Assembly (NCBI GenBank): GCA_015501595.1
Contig: JADNRX010000330.1
Span: 1 to 60,422, forward strand
Direction of reading: 5' to 3'
Source of the DNA: Hymenopellis radicata
Lineage: Eukaryota; Basidiomycota; Agaricomycetes; Agaricales; Physalacriaceae
DNA: 60,422 nt
The notes beneath the pieces are model-generated. The model did not search any database. It was not told where the DNA came from and worked only from the letters and a program-made list of their open reading frames with translations. The number at the start of each line of letters is the position of its first letter. The first letter of the stretch is position 1. Shown one piece after another: positions 1 through 11,580 of this stretch. Both the position numbers and the translations under genes were made by a program.

Positions 1-521
1 GTCTACGTCGTGTTCCTGTAGACACCTGTAGGTGCCGCCACCATTTTAGGACCTCCTCCTCCTTGGCTTATAACGCGACCGATCCAAGTATTGCCCGAGC
101 ACCTTCAAAGCGCGATTTTATTGCAATCGGGCTACTCGGGAGGTGCTTGTACAATGTTTTAGGCGTGTCTCGTTCTCGTCTTGCTGTATTCCTTCATTGA
201 CGAGAATTACCAGGTCCAGCGAGGCTTACGCGTACCCCGGAACTGACGTTCTCCGATTCAACAAAGTTGTAGAGTATCACAGCATGATACTAGGACGTTA
301 TCACAGCCTGATGATGATGCGGGTGTTACGAACTCCCATAAATGTACCACCTCCCAGGTTCCTGACGATTCTCAAATGCGGGCGGTTCAAGTATGGGTCG
401 CCTCTCCGCGGCCATTGAGAGGTTATTTCGATCGACCGTGTCGATGCACATATCCGAGCTCGGAACCCTTCACTACTTAAAGGCTGGACGGGACCGTCCT
501 CTTCTACAACCAACACCTCTC
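1..521 (+). repeat. SM3-family 5' leader block, copy 1
   Basis: This is the non-coding leader found upstream of every SM3 membrane-protein copy. It opens with a box reading roughly GTAGACACCTGTAGGTG followed by TTTTAGGACCTCC, then 'ataacgcg', a 'gaattaccaggtc' stretch and 'caaagttgtag.gtatcacagc'. It ends with a TATA-like ACTTAAAGGCTGGACGGGAC about 45 nt before the ATG at 522. Similar blocks lie at 4690-5276, 13040-13537, 16020-17712 (interrupted) and, inverted, 32780-33290. An open frame runs through the last part in some copies but not in copy 2, so a promoter/leader is more likely than an N-terminal extension. Confidence 0.55.
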
Positions 522-1143
522 ATGGCAACCTTCCTGGAACGACTCGTTTTGACCACCACCGTTTATCCCGACGTTCAGCGCGCGCTGCAGGACCCGCAAC
601 ACGTTCCTCATTTCATGCAGAAGATGAGCAAGCCGTAACATCGCCTTGCTCATCGTGCGTCTGCGTCTACATGTCTCTGTTATATATCTAACCCTGGTGC
701 TCCGTAGCAATGTACCTTTCTTGGGTAACACCTCTCCCATTCGCCACCAGTCAACTCAACACCGACATAACCCTCCTGTAGCACGTACATCCAGACTGGT
801 CGTACCTCCGACGTGGCGTGGACCGCGGCTCTCGTGCTCTTGACCATCCATATATCCTTCCTGTACAACAACATGAGTCCGGAGGTTTTCAAGGTGTGCG
901 AAGCATTTGCATTCAATTTGTACAATGAACTAATTACCTCGACAATAGCAGCGCGTCATGCTCGTCGGTTCAGTCACCTTCACGTTCTTGCAGACGATTC
1001 CAAATGTTCTCGTCTGGATCCTTGCCGTTCCGGAGGTCATCCGGAGCGCGCCAAGCGCGGGGGTAGGCGTGGTGTTTGCTTTGCTCGCGTGTATTCCTTT
1101 AGGATTCCATGTCGTGTGGATGGAGCTTGTGGCAGGGCAATAG
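522..1143 (+). pseudogene. SM3 small three-helix membrane protein, copy 1 (frameshifted)
   Basis: Exon 1 starts MATFLERLVLTTTVYPDVQ and follows the family pattern, but near 627 it reads 'atgagcaagccgtaac' where intact copies read 'atgagcgagagccgtaac'. This 2-nt loss ends the frame at a TAA. Later exons are still recognisable: QCTFLG, then the exon with AWTAALVLLTIHISFLYNN (to about 892), then exon 4 (about 955-1143) with SVTFTFLQTIPNVLVW. Exon 4 stops early (ELVAGQ) and lacks the acidic tail of the intact copies. The intron positions agree with copies 2 and 3. The function of the family is unknown. Confidence 0.7.
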
Positions 1144-1472
1144 TGTAGTCCTCGGGGAGTCTACCACTGGGAATGTAGACAAGCTCAGTGATTACAGAAT
1201 GAAACCACCTTTTAGTTTAATTGCTTAACGGCGAGATGAAGAGAGTTTGAAGACGCGGGGGCAATGTACTGTGTCGTTCTTGAGACTTGGCTCGAACGGG
1301 GCGGAAACTCTTAAGTGGGAGTTTCTTCAGTGCTGGATGCAATCGCTGGGCCCATGCAAACGAAAAGGACATTACTTATACTGATAATGAGAACGCTAGA
1401 CAGCGAAACACAGTATAGACCTAGAAAACAGTTCCTCTCGCAGTAAAACAAAAAAAGCAGCTGTGTGTTTTA

Positions 1473-1750
1473 CGCGTCTTGCATAGACGCGTTGTATAGA
1501 CGCGTCGAAGTGAAGGTAATCCAACTCCATCCAGCGCAATTCACACCCTTATTCAAAGATATCGGAACATGAACCGTGGATATTGAAGGCCAAAGAGATG
1601 GGAAAATTGTAGGTCTAGCCTTGACGATACGGAAGAACGAGCTCGACGTTGAACGCATACTGGAGGAAATATAGGGTTTCGGCTTCGGGCCGGGTTGGCC
1701 GAGCCTCCACTTGCTCCTCACCATCATGTACCGTGTCTCCGTTTTCCGCT
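1473..1750 (+). promoter_or_regulatory. Dispersed promoter-like block (ACGCGT boxes, GCGCAATT box, TTCGGnnTCGGGCCG box), copy 1
   Basis: This block has three ACGCGTC sites (about 1473-1508), then CCATCCAGCGCAATTC (about 1528), then GGTTTCGGCTTCGGGCCGGG (about 1673), then CACCATCATGTACCG (about 1721). The same order recurs at 11385-11560, 14505-14775 and 18735-18997, and on the minus strand near 34745-34590 and 44230-43985. ACGCGT is the core of the fungal MCB (MluI cell-cycle box), but regulation is only inferred. The block is probably the shared 5' region of a decayed gene family. Confidence 0.4.
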
Positions 1751-1794
1751 ACCGCTGTCACTGTATTCTCGAAAGTTTCACGAGAACCCTGGCG

Positions 1795-2483
1795 TGACAT
1801 CGTACTCGGTCGTGCAGTACCCTGTCGAGCATGGACTCAAGACTGCGGCGCGTCCGCAACCGCCTTTTGAGACCGGCTTTGGCAACACCAACTTATTCAC
1901 TGGGATGTACGACTGGTGGGCGAGGACACAGAGATGTGGCAGGCGTGCGCAGTTTCTATTAGACGCGACGGTGGTACGTCCTTTTTATTTACTTCCTGCA
2001 CGAGAAAAGACCCAAGTAAACAGAAATGCAGAACACGCACGCTTCGGGATTGACGTCTCGAAAGCCATTCAGAGGAATGTTCGTCGTTGTCGACAATAGC
2101 TCGTTTTCTCCTCAATATTTACGAAAGCGATGCATTACCGACCTCTTTCTACATCACGCAATTAATCGATACTCTCCATTCGTGCAGCCACGGGCACACG
2201 AAACCGTGGCATGTTAGAGCGCTTTGACGGGAACGCCGAGTGGCTGGAGGTCGAGCAAGCGCCACCAGCGGTCTCGACACCGGACCTGGATGGTTGCAGA
2301 CACTGCGAGAAGAGCTCGCTGTCACCAGCAAGCAACCGGTAAGTGGATCTTGGCTTCGTGCAATTCCTCCGTCTTTACAACGCGAATACAGGTTTAATCT
2401 AGACATCCACGCCGGATTGGGGGATGCGACAAACATACAGTACCGCCATCCTGACCGTCTCTTACGTTGTAAGTCTTTCATAT
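1795..2483 (+). pseudogene. Unrecognised multi-exon gene remnant
   Basis: An open stretch reads TSYSVVQYPVEHGLKTAARP up to LLDATV, then a GTACGT..ATGCAG intron (about 1977-2029), then a second open stretch (NTHASGLTSRKPFRGMFVVV..). Further on, about 2214-2340, a third stretch (LERFDGNAEWLEVEQ.. with CRHC) ends at GTAAGT. These look like exons of a gene whose promoter is the block at 1473-1750. I could not join them into one frame with a clear start and stop, and I recognise no domain. It is probably decayed. Confidence 0.3.
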
Positions 2484-2861
2484 AATATCTGCTTGAGATG
2501 GCCCTTCACTCACGGACGCGCAGACTACAAATGATGATTGCATGTTAAAACTGATCTATACAAACCTGTCATTGCTACCTAGTCCTCTGTTACCACGTAA
2601 ATGGACGTTACGACGAATGCGATGCATGCAATACCGAGGACCGCCGCCAGTTTGAAGAATGAAAGACACTTAGCTGTTAACCCAAGGTATGTTAATCTAT
2701 TTTAGTTTGAGAAATGTGTATTGGTTTTCTGATTTATACTAGAACCTCTCGTGCACGACGCCTACGCACCTCAAACTCAGTAGGATCCAGCCCTCGAGTT
2801 TCATTGCCCCGAAGAAGCGAAGAGTAGTCTTTTCGCAGCCCGGGTCCAAGCCTCCTCCACC
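2484..2861. other. Stretch without recognisable gene
   Basis: No open frame, repeat or splice pattern that I could support. The last 50 nt resemble the region before the ATG of the 848-aa gene at 7844 (..CCTCCTCCACCATGGATG..). Confidence 0.4.
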
Positions 2862-3567
2862 ATGGATGTGCACTCGTACGCTATACCACTCGCAGATGAT
2901 TCCGACACCTTGGAATTCTGGTATACCATCCCCTCCGCTCCCCGTAGACGCATCGCGCGCGTTAGATTATCACCCGTCCCCCCAGGATCTAACATCCTCT
3001 CTCCACCGGTGGCTTCCCCGCAGGACAGTCGCCCATCCTCGAAGGGTCAACTCTGAACCCCAATCTTGAGTTGGATTGGGAGGATATGGACGGGGGCCGC
3101 AGCTGCTTCGCGCTGGATATCCATCTTCCCCTGCCAATCTGACAGGCGGGATATCCGTTCATCCTCGAGGATCTCAACTTCGAACTCTGAAGCGGATATC
3201 AAGAGCGCCTCGGTTGTCGGGCTTGGAGGCGTCGTGCTGATTTGACTCGGCATGGGCTTCCTGACACAGTTTGGAGGTGGATAACTTTTGTTGCAGTTCA
3301 ACATCGACTTCCTCCCGTAGACGAGACTCGGCAGAGTCAGTTCGAAGTCGCATTCAAGGATACTCTCCAACGTCATGACTATTCTTGCGGATTTCCTCCC
3401 TGGCTCGCAAAGTGTTGGTTTCACTTGCGATCTTCGGGCTCCGACAAGGAGACCAAACTTCCTTCTCACTTGCTTGCTGTTTGCTCCCCACCATCATGTA
3501 CTCGTTCTCGACAATGCCGCCTCCGTTCCTTGCTACCGTCATCGTTGTTTTCGCGCAGGTTATATGA
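2862..3567 (+). pseudogene. Decayed copy of the 848-aa gene (5' part)
   Basis: The start (CACCATGGATGTGCACTCGTACGCTATACC) aligns with the start of the intact gene at 7844 (CACCATGGATGACTTCTCGTACGCTATGCC). Farther on, LTRHGLPDTVWRWITFVAVQ and the stretch up to FKDTLQRHDYSCG (about 3242-3394) match DWTRCEIFVTASGWYYP and FKDILRCHGHSC of the intact protein. The intervening frame is broken several times and no equivalent of the C-terminal exons follows. It lies upstream of SM3 copy 2, so the two gene types are repeatedly neighbours. Confidence 0.6.
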
Positions 3568-3947
3568 ACGCCACATGATACTGTACTCGCGCAGGATACC
3601 AGAGCTACATTCCATGCACGAGTCGACACTCTGAGTATACACTCCAGTGCAAGACTGCGGTGGGTTCGGAGAGGTCCTCAGATGGCGCTTTACAACAGCA
3701 ACCTACGTGCTAGGATGTGCAGCTCATACGAAAGGCGCGCGCAGCCTTTCAGCGGACAGCGGACGCGACGAGTGCGTCTGTTTTACTGCTCGCAGGAGAA
3801 ACAATGCTCACAGGGGTTTAGAAGGAGTATGCGTTGAAGCTTTGAAGCCTATCTTTGAAACGCTATTCGAAGGACTAGTTTGCCGCGCGCTTTAGGCCTT
3901 CCCATCGTTTCGCTGAGCATCCCACTACCGACGCCCTGGACGCCTCA

Positions 3948-4551
3948 TTGGGATGTCATCCCCTACTGGAGTACATTCGTTCTAGACGGGCTGGGGAAGC
4001 TATGGCCTGCGGGAGCGCTCTGACTCTGATGGCACGCCGACTGGGTAAAGGCCAAGCAAGCGCCCCATCGAGCGCTTACAGAGGCTGCGTAAAGCAAGCT
4101 ATTCGCGATGGAATGTCCAGTGCGGGTTTGTCGAAGATGGGCGAAAATCGATATCATATGTTGCAGAATGGTACCGCAGGGGCGGTGTTGGCATATTGGC
4201 GAGACGAGTTCGAGAGCACTGCTATCATCAGGAATAAAGAGCCAGTAAGTAGGTCTTCATGCTCTTCATTCGTCGTCCATTGGTTCCTCTTCGCGTCTTC
4301 AGTGTCTTATCCACCCAGCTAACAAGTATCTTCTCAGTCGTCAAATGCATCGGCCGAGGCATGCGCGTTTGGTGATCGCGGAAGGGTTGTCTTTCGAAAG
4401 TCCTTGTCGGCTCCGACTCTGTTTGCATGCACAGCATCTCAACGTAGTCGTGATCTTCCGGGATCTGTGCATCGAGTCTACTTCGCATATGAATTCGATG
4501 TTAAAAGCGCGAGGACAGCATGTCGCGAGAGCGCTCTGCACGTAGTACTGG
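3948..4551 (+). other. Two exon-like stretches of an unrecognised gene
   Basis: The first stretch (to about 4243) is open and ends at GTAAGTAGG. After an intron ending CTTCTCAG (about 4338), a second open stretch begins SSNASAEACAFGDRGRVVFR and ends FDVKSARTACRESALHVVL at a GTAGGTG donor (about 4551). The donor and following 'gtaggtg.gccaaat.tg' text recur near 12890 and 15878, so the 3' boundary is part of the duplicated module. I recognise no domain, the start is not determined, and the gene may be incomplete. Confidence 0.3.
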
Positions 4552-4689
4552 TAGGTGCGCCAAATTTGGTCAAGCATCCTTCCAACCAACACCCTTAGGA
4601 AGCAACGTGGTCACAGTCTTTTGCGCACTGCTCGGGAAAGGCTGCGGAGATCAGAGCCACCAAGTATGGCCCACCACCTGCCCAGAAAT

Positions 4690-5276
4690 AGATCTGCTTC
4701 TTGTTCCTATAGACACCTGTAGGCGCCACCACCCTTTTAGGACCTCCTCCCTTCCCCGGTTTACTATATAACGCGAACAAGCCAAGTACTGGCGTATCGC
4801 CTTCAAGGCCTGGTTGTTTAAAGATTGGGGTGCGCGACTCGTGAGGCGCACATCAAACGTATGTCTACATTGTCTTGCATCCTGCCTGCCTTGAGCCCTT
4901 AATCGATGAGAAATGACAGGTTAAATGTGACCCGACACTGACCAAACTTCTGTTCTCCGACTCAACGTCATGGTATCAAAGAACGCGGGATGACAATTAC
5001 ATTCACATCATCACAGCCGTATCAAAGCACGCGTGCTGACAATTCATTAACATCATCACAGCCTTAGAGACCTGGAAACTTCGGAGTTGCCAAAAATGTA
5101 CCGCCTCTCAGGTCCTCAGGTAGACACGATGCCGAGAGTTCCAATTATGGGTCGCCTCTTAGATCTCAACGCGTCCTTGAAATCAGTCTTCTCCGATCCA
5201 TATACGCGGGTTGGTGTCCGTCCGCCAGCATATAAGGCTGGGCAGTACTGTCGTCTTCTCACAACATTACCATTCC
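4690..5276 (+). promoter_or_regulatory. SM3 leader/promoter block, copy 2
   Basis: It carries the same elements as the block at 1-521: GTTCCTATAGACACCTGTAGG, CCCTTTTAGGACCTCCTCC, 'tataacgcgaac', and 'accgcctctcaggtcctcagg' near 5099. A TATA-like CATATAAGGCTGGG (about 5229-5242) lies about 40 nt before the ATG at 5277. It precedes an intact gene, so it is the best candidate for a working promoter. Confidence 0.5.
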
Positions 5277-5980
5277 ATGGCTGCCTTCTTCGAACGACTC
5301 TTCTCCTCTACCACCGTCTATCCCGATGTTCAACGCGCGTTACAGGACCCGCAATACATTCCTCAGTTTATGAGGAAGATGAGCGAGAGCCGTAACATTA
5401 CTTTGCTCATCGTGCGTCTTCGTCTAATGCCTTTACACTATAACTAACTTGATCCCGCGTAGCAAAGCACGTTTCTTGGGTAACGCCGTCTACCATCCGC
5501 CACTCATCATCCTACCGACACGAACATAATCCTCGTATAGCGCGTATATTCAAACAGGTCGTACCTGCGACGCGGCATGGACCGCGGCTCTCGTGCTCTT
5601 GACCATTCATATATCCTTCCTTTACAACAACATGAGCCCGGAGGTTTTCCAGGTGCGGGGAGCGGTTACATTCGCATACACCACGCGCTAATCACCTTCG
5701 ACAATAGCAGCGCGTCATGCTCATCGGTCCAATCGCGTTTACGTTCTTTCAAACGATCCCGAATGTTCTTGTTTGGGTTCTGGTCGTTCAGGAAGTTATT
5801 CGAAGCACGCCAAACGCGGGGGTAGGCGTGGTGTTTGCCTTGCTCGCCTGTCTTCCACTGGGATTCCACGTCGTGTGGTTTGAGGTCATCGCGTATATGC
5901 AGGATGGTGACGGAGCTGATGAGCAACTTTCCGCTGGGAGTGTAGATAATTCTACTACCACCGTTCCAGTGTCGACGTAA
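5277..5980 (+). CDS. SM3 small three-helix membrane protein, copy 2 (intact)
   Basis: Four exons give a continuous 177-aa protein: 5277-5411, 5463-5479, 5541-5652, 5711-5980. Introns of 51, 61 and 58 nt all have GT..AG ends, and the same intron positions are found in the other copies. The 17-nt second exon is unusual. The N-terminal 45 residues are amphipathic. Hydrophobic segments lie at roughly residues 61-79 (AWTAALVLLTIHISFLYNN), 90-113 and 125-148, followed by a short acidic/Ser-Thr tail ending VPVST. An integral membrane protein is likely, but the compartment and function are unknown and I recognise no named domain. The start was chosen because all copies share MAAF/MATF here and a TATA-like box lies just upstream. 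Confidence 0.75.
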
Positions 5981-6124
5981 TTTGGGACTGGCCGACTATA
6001 CCGACTGCCTTCGATTCTTATTGTTAGGCTGTTAGATATTATACCAACGTCGACCTCTAATGATATTTTATCACCGGTCCTCTACACTGTTGACAAGGCC
6101 GTTTCTGTTCTTCTACGCGTCTAA

Positions 6125-6610
6125 ATACAACGATGAAATGAAGCGCTCCGCGGCGTTCGGGCCGGTGGCCAGCGAGCCCGATTTAGAATTTCTGCCTCTC
6201 CCTCAAACCTCCATTGTCAACACCACCGCTCTCAATGTCTCGTCGTTGCTGCACCTTGCTTATGGCACTGGAATATCGGAGATGCAATTTATGGCCGGGA
6301 TCCGCACATGCTCTTCCACGACGACACACACCCTAGATGTCCCATAGCGCTTTTCGTGGACCTGTCCTCGTTCTAGTAACCGCCCACCCTCCTCGTCGTC
6401 TGCCTAGTCGGTTCCATCATTGTCGTCGAACAAATACACACGTACCGAAACGGGAGCGCCCATAAGCAGTGGCATGGTGTGGGGCAAGCAACTTGGATGA
6501 AGTTCACGTATGAACGACGTTGAAACCGATATTGGCGCGCAGACGCGGATCTGTTGTCGGGAGGAGGCATGGCATTACAATATGGACCCGGTCAGTCCCC
6601 CTTCCTTCCT
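6125..6610 (+). pseudogene. Decayed gene with one membrane segment
   Basis: An open stretch includes DPHMLFHDDTHPRCPIALFVDL (6298-6363) followed in frame by TAG TAA, then a hydrophobic stretch TLLVVCLVGSIIVVEQIHTY (about 6390-6449). The coding signal then runs NGSAHKQWHGVGQATWMKFT before another stop. A GTCAGT donor near 6590 and a TTTCTTAG acceptor near 6660 suggest it once continued downstream. In-frame stops and a probable frameshift near 6365 make it a pseudogene. The family is unknown. Confidence 0.4.
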
Positions 6611-6660
6611 TCCATTTTATTCCTCTGGGCCTTACTAACCCCTCTCTTCATATTTTCTTA

Positions 6661-7010
6661 GCTTTCAAATGTTTTTTTCTAGTCGTGCGCGCTTCCTATC
6701 ATCTAAGGATTGTCCGGTAACAAAGCACTACGCGACCGCTGGTCCTAGCTGTGGATACAGGGCGCCGAGCACTCGCCGAGCATCTCACGGAGCGTTCGCG
6801 CAGGTCAATCGCGAAGTTGATGTCGGCGAAAAATGCTGTGCAAGCTGGTCAGTGTGTTATTGTTGGTTACTGTTCTTCATTCAACTAACCACTGTCCTTG
6901 CTTCCCCAGTCGGTGTTCATCCGAGCTCGGCGCTCAGGGGCGGAAATTGGTCTGCGCTCTTCGGCTCGAAGCCTACATTCGTAGGGAGAGATTCGGAGGT
7001 GTAACTTCCG
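6661..7010 (+). pseudogene. Exon remnants downstream of the decayed membrane gene
   Basis: One frame reads AEHLTERSRRSIAKLMSAKN up to a GTCAGT donor (about 6848). After a ..CTTCCCCAG acceptor (about 6909), a stretch begins SVFIRARRSGAEIG. A stop follows shortly. This may be the 3' end of the gene at 6125-6610. The product is not recognised. Confidence 0.3.
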
Positions 7011-7843
7011 AGCGGTTACTTCACAGATGCCCATTTCCCAGCCCCCAACACACTCTTGCCACTCGGCTCTCTATTACTCTATCCGGCGTATAACCAGTCT
7101 CTATCGGGACGGCCGCTCATCCTCGACTTATCCTATGTAGCATCTGCTTGGAGGACGCGGGGCTAGCAAAAGAGCGTGTTTGCAGATGTGCTCATGTTAG
7201 CGCTATGCATTCGACGCGAAGAACGTCGTTCCTGTAGAGGCTATGCCCGGGTGTTCGTTCTTATCCGATGACGACGCGTCATATAATGCGCATCCGACGA
7301 ACCGGATAGCATAGATCTAATTGTTTAACGTTTTCACGCCTAGGTCAAGTGCGTCCCCTGGCCAGACCTTCCTTTACTACATCTGTGAGTTGTCCATATA
7401 TTCCTCGCGTGAAATGACGGACGCTGACGCACGAGTAGAATGTATATTATCGTTGTATTTCATATCGACTTGTCATGTGGTTGCCGTGGTCTCTGTTACT
7501 TGGGATAAGAACGAACTTTTCAAGTACACCGCCGACTGTACCGTGGACCGCCATTTCCTTCTCGTATCACCGCCATGGAACTCATATATAGATGATATTA
7601 CTCCCATATGTTCCATCTTCGTTCCCGTGTCTCGAGATGTGCATCTGTAATAGTTCAACGAGAGTCTACACGCGCGCCTATCGAAGAATCCCAGTCGGAT
7701 TCCGCGTGGTTCTGCTCTCTGTGACTTACGGCTGTAAGGAGCATTCAAAGGACCGTGCCTTGAGATTGGCGGCCGGCGCGGAATGACAGCATTTTCACAC
7801 AGCATAGATACGCGGGAACTGTCCACCTCTCATTCCTTCCACC
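7011..7843. other. Intergenic stretch with no supported gene
   Basis: Short open frames on both strands (for example 7321-7650) show no start context, intron pattern or domain. The last 50 nt form the immediate 5' flank of the gene at 7844, ending TTCCTTCCACCATGG, a good start context. Confidence 0.4.
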
Positions 7844-10706
7844 ATGGATGACTTCTCGTACGCTATGCCACAGACATACTACATCCAACCTACGGCGCCC
7901 TGGTATCCCATGGAGGAATACTCCGGGGATGCGGCGCACGCGCTGGAAGATCGCTCACTCCCCCGGGATCTAACGTCCTTCCCGCCCACCCAGCTGGATC
8001 CCTTGCACGCCTTCAACTTATATCCTTCCCTCCCCATAAGTGCCGAGCGCACGCTAGAATATCATCCGTTCCCCCAGGATCTACCCTCGTTCCCTCCCAC
8101 CAATGGCGTCCCAGTGGGGGATCCGCCCAATATCGAGCGGGTCAACTCTGACCGCCAATCCGAGGTGCAGGATGTTGAGTCGGATCCAGAGGATATGGAC
8201 CCAGACTCAGAGTCGGAACCGGATGATCACCCACTCCCCGCAGATGCGGCGCGCTGGATATCCATGTCCCCCACCCAGTTTGACAGGGAATATCCAGGCG
8301 GGAATCCGTTCGTCATTCAAGAGCTCAGCTTGGCCTCGGAAGAGCATCCCGAGAGCGCCCCGTATGTCGAGCTTGATGGAACACGCGCGCTCCATCGGAT
8401 ATTCGTCATCTTCTGGGCTGTGAAAGAGGCTATAATCCCTTTCCACTTCCACGTGACGGACATCCATCGCGACATGATCTGGGGCGTCCTGGCCGATCTT
8501 CTCAAGGATGGAAAAGTTTGGTTATGGGTTGAAGGCGATGAAGAGAAGTGCACCGATTTGCCCCAGGCTTCTAGATACTTGAAAGAGTCTCGAGAATATG
8601 TGAAACGAAAACTATCATGCTCGTCACGAGTCCGGCTACGAACACCTCGGATACCCACTTGGTCCAATTTCCGGGAGCGAGTATCCAAAGCCTCATTCGC
8701 AATGCGAGTTTTAGTGATAACCTGGGCGACATTTACATCGGTGCCTGTCAGAGAAGCAGGTTGGGTGAGGGGTCGTGCTGATTGGACTCGCTGTGAAATT
8801 TTTGTAACAGCATCGGGCTGGTATTATCCTCTCTTGGGCTCCCTCGGTGTGCGCAACCTTCTCGTCGATGAGAGTCGGCATAGTCCCCTCGAAGCCGCAT
8901 TCAAGGATATTCTTCGATGCCATGGTCATTCATGCTATTCTTCTCCCAAGTACTCCGACGGGCCTCTGCAGCTCTTGTTATACTTGCGGTCTTTCCTTCC
9001 CTCCACGCCATCAGGGAAAGATGTATCTATGATATTCGTCGAAGATCGGTCTTGTCAGCAATGTACCAAGTTGTATGTTCTTTTTCTTTTTCGAAACATG
9101 CCCATCAAGTAACAAGTTTGAATTTGAAGAAAGGAGCTATACATCTCGAGCAATGATGAGTGTTACACATCTCCGCTATCTCTCCTTGTTCTCAATAGCT
9201 TGCGGCTATGTCTTGACATTGATACGGCGGCATGGCTGAGTGTTCTTGCACTCGGCGTTTCTCGTGGCATTATCTCTGCAGCTATCCTCTCAAAGACAGT
9301 GGACGACAAGATTCGAACGCACCTTGGCACCGATGAGTTTGATTTCGAATATCAGCCTTGGGTGAACAGACTTCCTAGTAGCTTGCGACACTCAGTTGTG
9401 ACATGCTCAGAAACTGAGTGGAGAGAAGCAGAGCTTGCCGTCCGGAGGGAGAATCAACACCAATTGGTTCCTACTTCCCCATGGGATTCGATGGATATCG
9501 GACTCGGAGTGCGGATTACGGCCATTTACCTGCTTATGTCGGAACACTCTTCTCAGAAGCTGACACCACTTGAATACCGGAATGCTTGCGACGATGACTG
9601 GATTCATATATTCAATGGACCAGTGTATCCTGCCCACATAGCTGCATCAGTAGAGTCATTCTGTGATGCCACATCGGATATCTCGACTCATGCATGTTGT
9701 GAATTCCGGTGGGATGATTGTCCGCTGAAGCTTCGACAATGCTATGCCGCTGCCTACCTTCTGCTCCATCCGGAGTCACAGGATGTACCGTTATTGGAAC
9801 CGCTTCGACGTCCGGTGTCCTGTGTATATTGCGATTTTGACGAGGATAAGTGTTGGAATCGTTGTGAACAATGTCGGAAACTCCCCGAAGCAGAACCCCT
9901 TGTTCTTACCCAAATCACGGAGGTACGTCGCACCATTGGTCTGATAACAATGAACTCATTTTCTCTAGTCGGATGCTACGATTCCACCTGCTGATGGGAC
10001 GGACGACGTGGTAAGATTCCTTTTGCCTTTCTAGTTTGTTCCTCAGTCCCGCGCAGGTACCGATGTTAGCAGTTGTGCAGCGTCATTCTCCGGTCTCTAT
10101 GGCAGTATCTCAGGTAAGGAATCACATTCTTGTACAGACATCATGGGGACTGAAATCCATAGCAGATTCTATCTGGATCTAGCCAGTCTCACGGCGGCCC
10201 ACCTCTCTCCAAAGACGTCATACTGCCTAAGTTGAAGAATTACTTTGCTCGACTCCTCGGTACGCATGATTCCCCCGTTTCCGTGCCTTATTCATTGAGC
10301 TGCAGCGGAACACAATATCCCAATTCAATACACCAACCTCGGCGCGCCGCAGCTTCCCTGGTGTACTCTTCCCGAACTGCTCAGAAACCGTCGTCTTGAG
10401 ATCGCGGGATGGCCTGAGGATTTACCATTACCGGACGCGACTGGGAAGCATAATGCGAAAGGGATCATGGGGCTTACCGCGAAGGATGCTAGGCGTCTGC
10501 ACGAAGCCCTCCCCGGTATTTCGTTTCGCCGAATGGACAAGGCGCGCGCGCGACCGAGGGAGGAGGAAAGCGAGGATGATATAGGAAACCGGCCGACGAA
10601 GAAGGTGAAAGGAAAGGGAAAGGCACCGGCAGAGGGTGAGAAGAAGTTTCGGGTGAGCGAGGTGCAGAAGGTGATTCGTGGGATTCACGTTGAGAAGTCT
10701 AACTAG
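7844..10706 (+). CDS. 848-aa protein of unknown function, six exons (intact)
   Basis: Exons 7844-9072, 9199-9922, 9969-10010, 10057-10113, 10166-10259 and 10306-10706 splice into 849 codons without interruption. The introns (126, 46, 46, 52 and 46 nt) all have GT..AG ends. The N-terminal 110 residues are proline-rich, with a repeated DLTSFPP/QDLPSFPP motif, and are followed by an acidic run around DVESDPEDMDPDSESEPDD. A cysteine cluster C-x2-C-x6-C-x3-C-x2-C lies at about residues 618-635 (SCVYCDFDEDKCWNRCEQC) and may bind zinc. The C-terminal region contains QLPWCTLPELLRNRRLEIAG and ends in a basic KKVKGKGK stretch suggestive of nuclear import. I do not recognise the family. The first intron is longer than the rest, so a two-gene model is possible but less likely, because the frame continues across it. 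Confidence 0.7.
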
Positions 10707-11089
10707 CGCTATTGCGGAAGATGATACTTGCACCGTGAAGATGCACGAAAAATTCATTAAATTTAGTATGAAATGACCCATGTAACGGAAATGTACGTAG
10801 GGAGAGGAGCTCCAACAAGCTTTTATCTAAATTACCGAGCGCTGTAGCATATGAGTCCTGCTAGAAAATTTGGTAGTGCATTAGGATGGTACTACCCGAC
10901 TTGGAACTCACAAGGCAGTTTGAGCTGGTTCTCGCTTCTACGAGTGCGGGCACTTGGAAGTACTCCAATGGTAGAGAAAAGATCCGGCGAGGCGCGCGGG
11001 ATAAAGGGGACGGTGCTCTGTAGAGGGCATCACATGTGGTTGGGGTTGGTGGGTGACTACCGCGCTGAGACAGTATGGTCTGAGGTCCC
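10707..11089. other. Intergenic stretch
   Basis: No supported gene. A 92-aa open frame at 10851-11129 has no splice, start-context or domain support. Confidence 0.4.
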
Positions 11090-11384
11090 GCGAAGCGCGT
11101 TAATCCTGCCGATAGTAGCGGAGGAGTAACACAACCTTTATATGTTGAGAAGAGACACGCAGAGGGCCTGAGGACACGAGGAGTGATGTAGACTTGGGCG
11201 TGAATTATGGGACTGGCGGCGTTCCACCAATGCTAATGGGGCGTTTTGTCATGGAGAAGAAAAAGGGGGGGGTGCACATAGAAACACAATCTAATCCTAG
11301 AAAGCAATATGCAGTCTCCCTAGGAGAATGGTTAACGGAGGCGAATGGGAAAGTAGCTGCACTCAAGTGCGTATTGAGATTACA

Positions 11385-11580
11385 GACAGACGCGTCTGAG
11401 ACGAATTTGTTGCGAAGGTAATCCACAATTCAATTTGCTATTCAGTGCAACTCGGAACCTTGTCCAAGGATAAAGCGCAAGACAATGAAGTAGAATGAAG
11501 TGATGAGTGCCGAGTAGTTCCAAAAATCATGGGATTCGGCTTCGGGCCGCGATTCCGATGCCAACATTCCTTGCTTTCCT
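11385..11580 (+). promoter_or_regulatory. Dispersed promoter-like block, copy 2
   Basis: ACAGACGCGTCTGAGACG at about 11388, a diverged 'caatttgctattcagtgcaact' box and GGATTCGGCTTCGGGCCGCG at about 11532 occur in the same order as in the block at 1473-1750. No good coding exon follows, so this copy appears to be orphaned. Confidence 0.35.

Noticed and set aside
393..521. N-terminal extension (MGRLSAAI.., ISELGTLHYL..) of SM3 copy 1
   Set aside because: It is in frame in copies 1, 4 and 5 but absent in intact copy 2. It contains the TATA-like ACTTAAAGG just before the shared ATG, so it is better read as leader.
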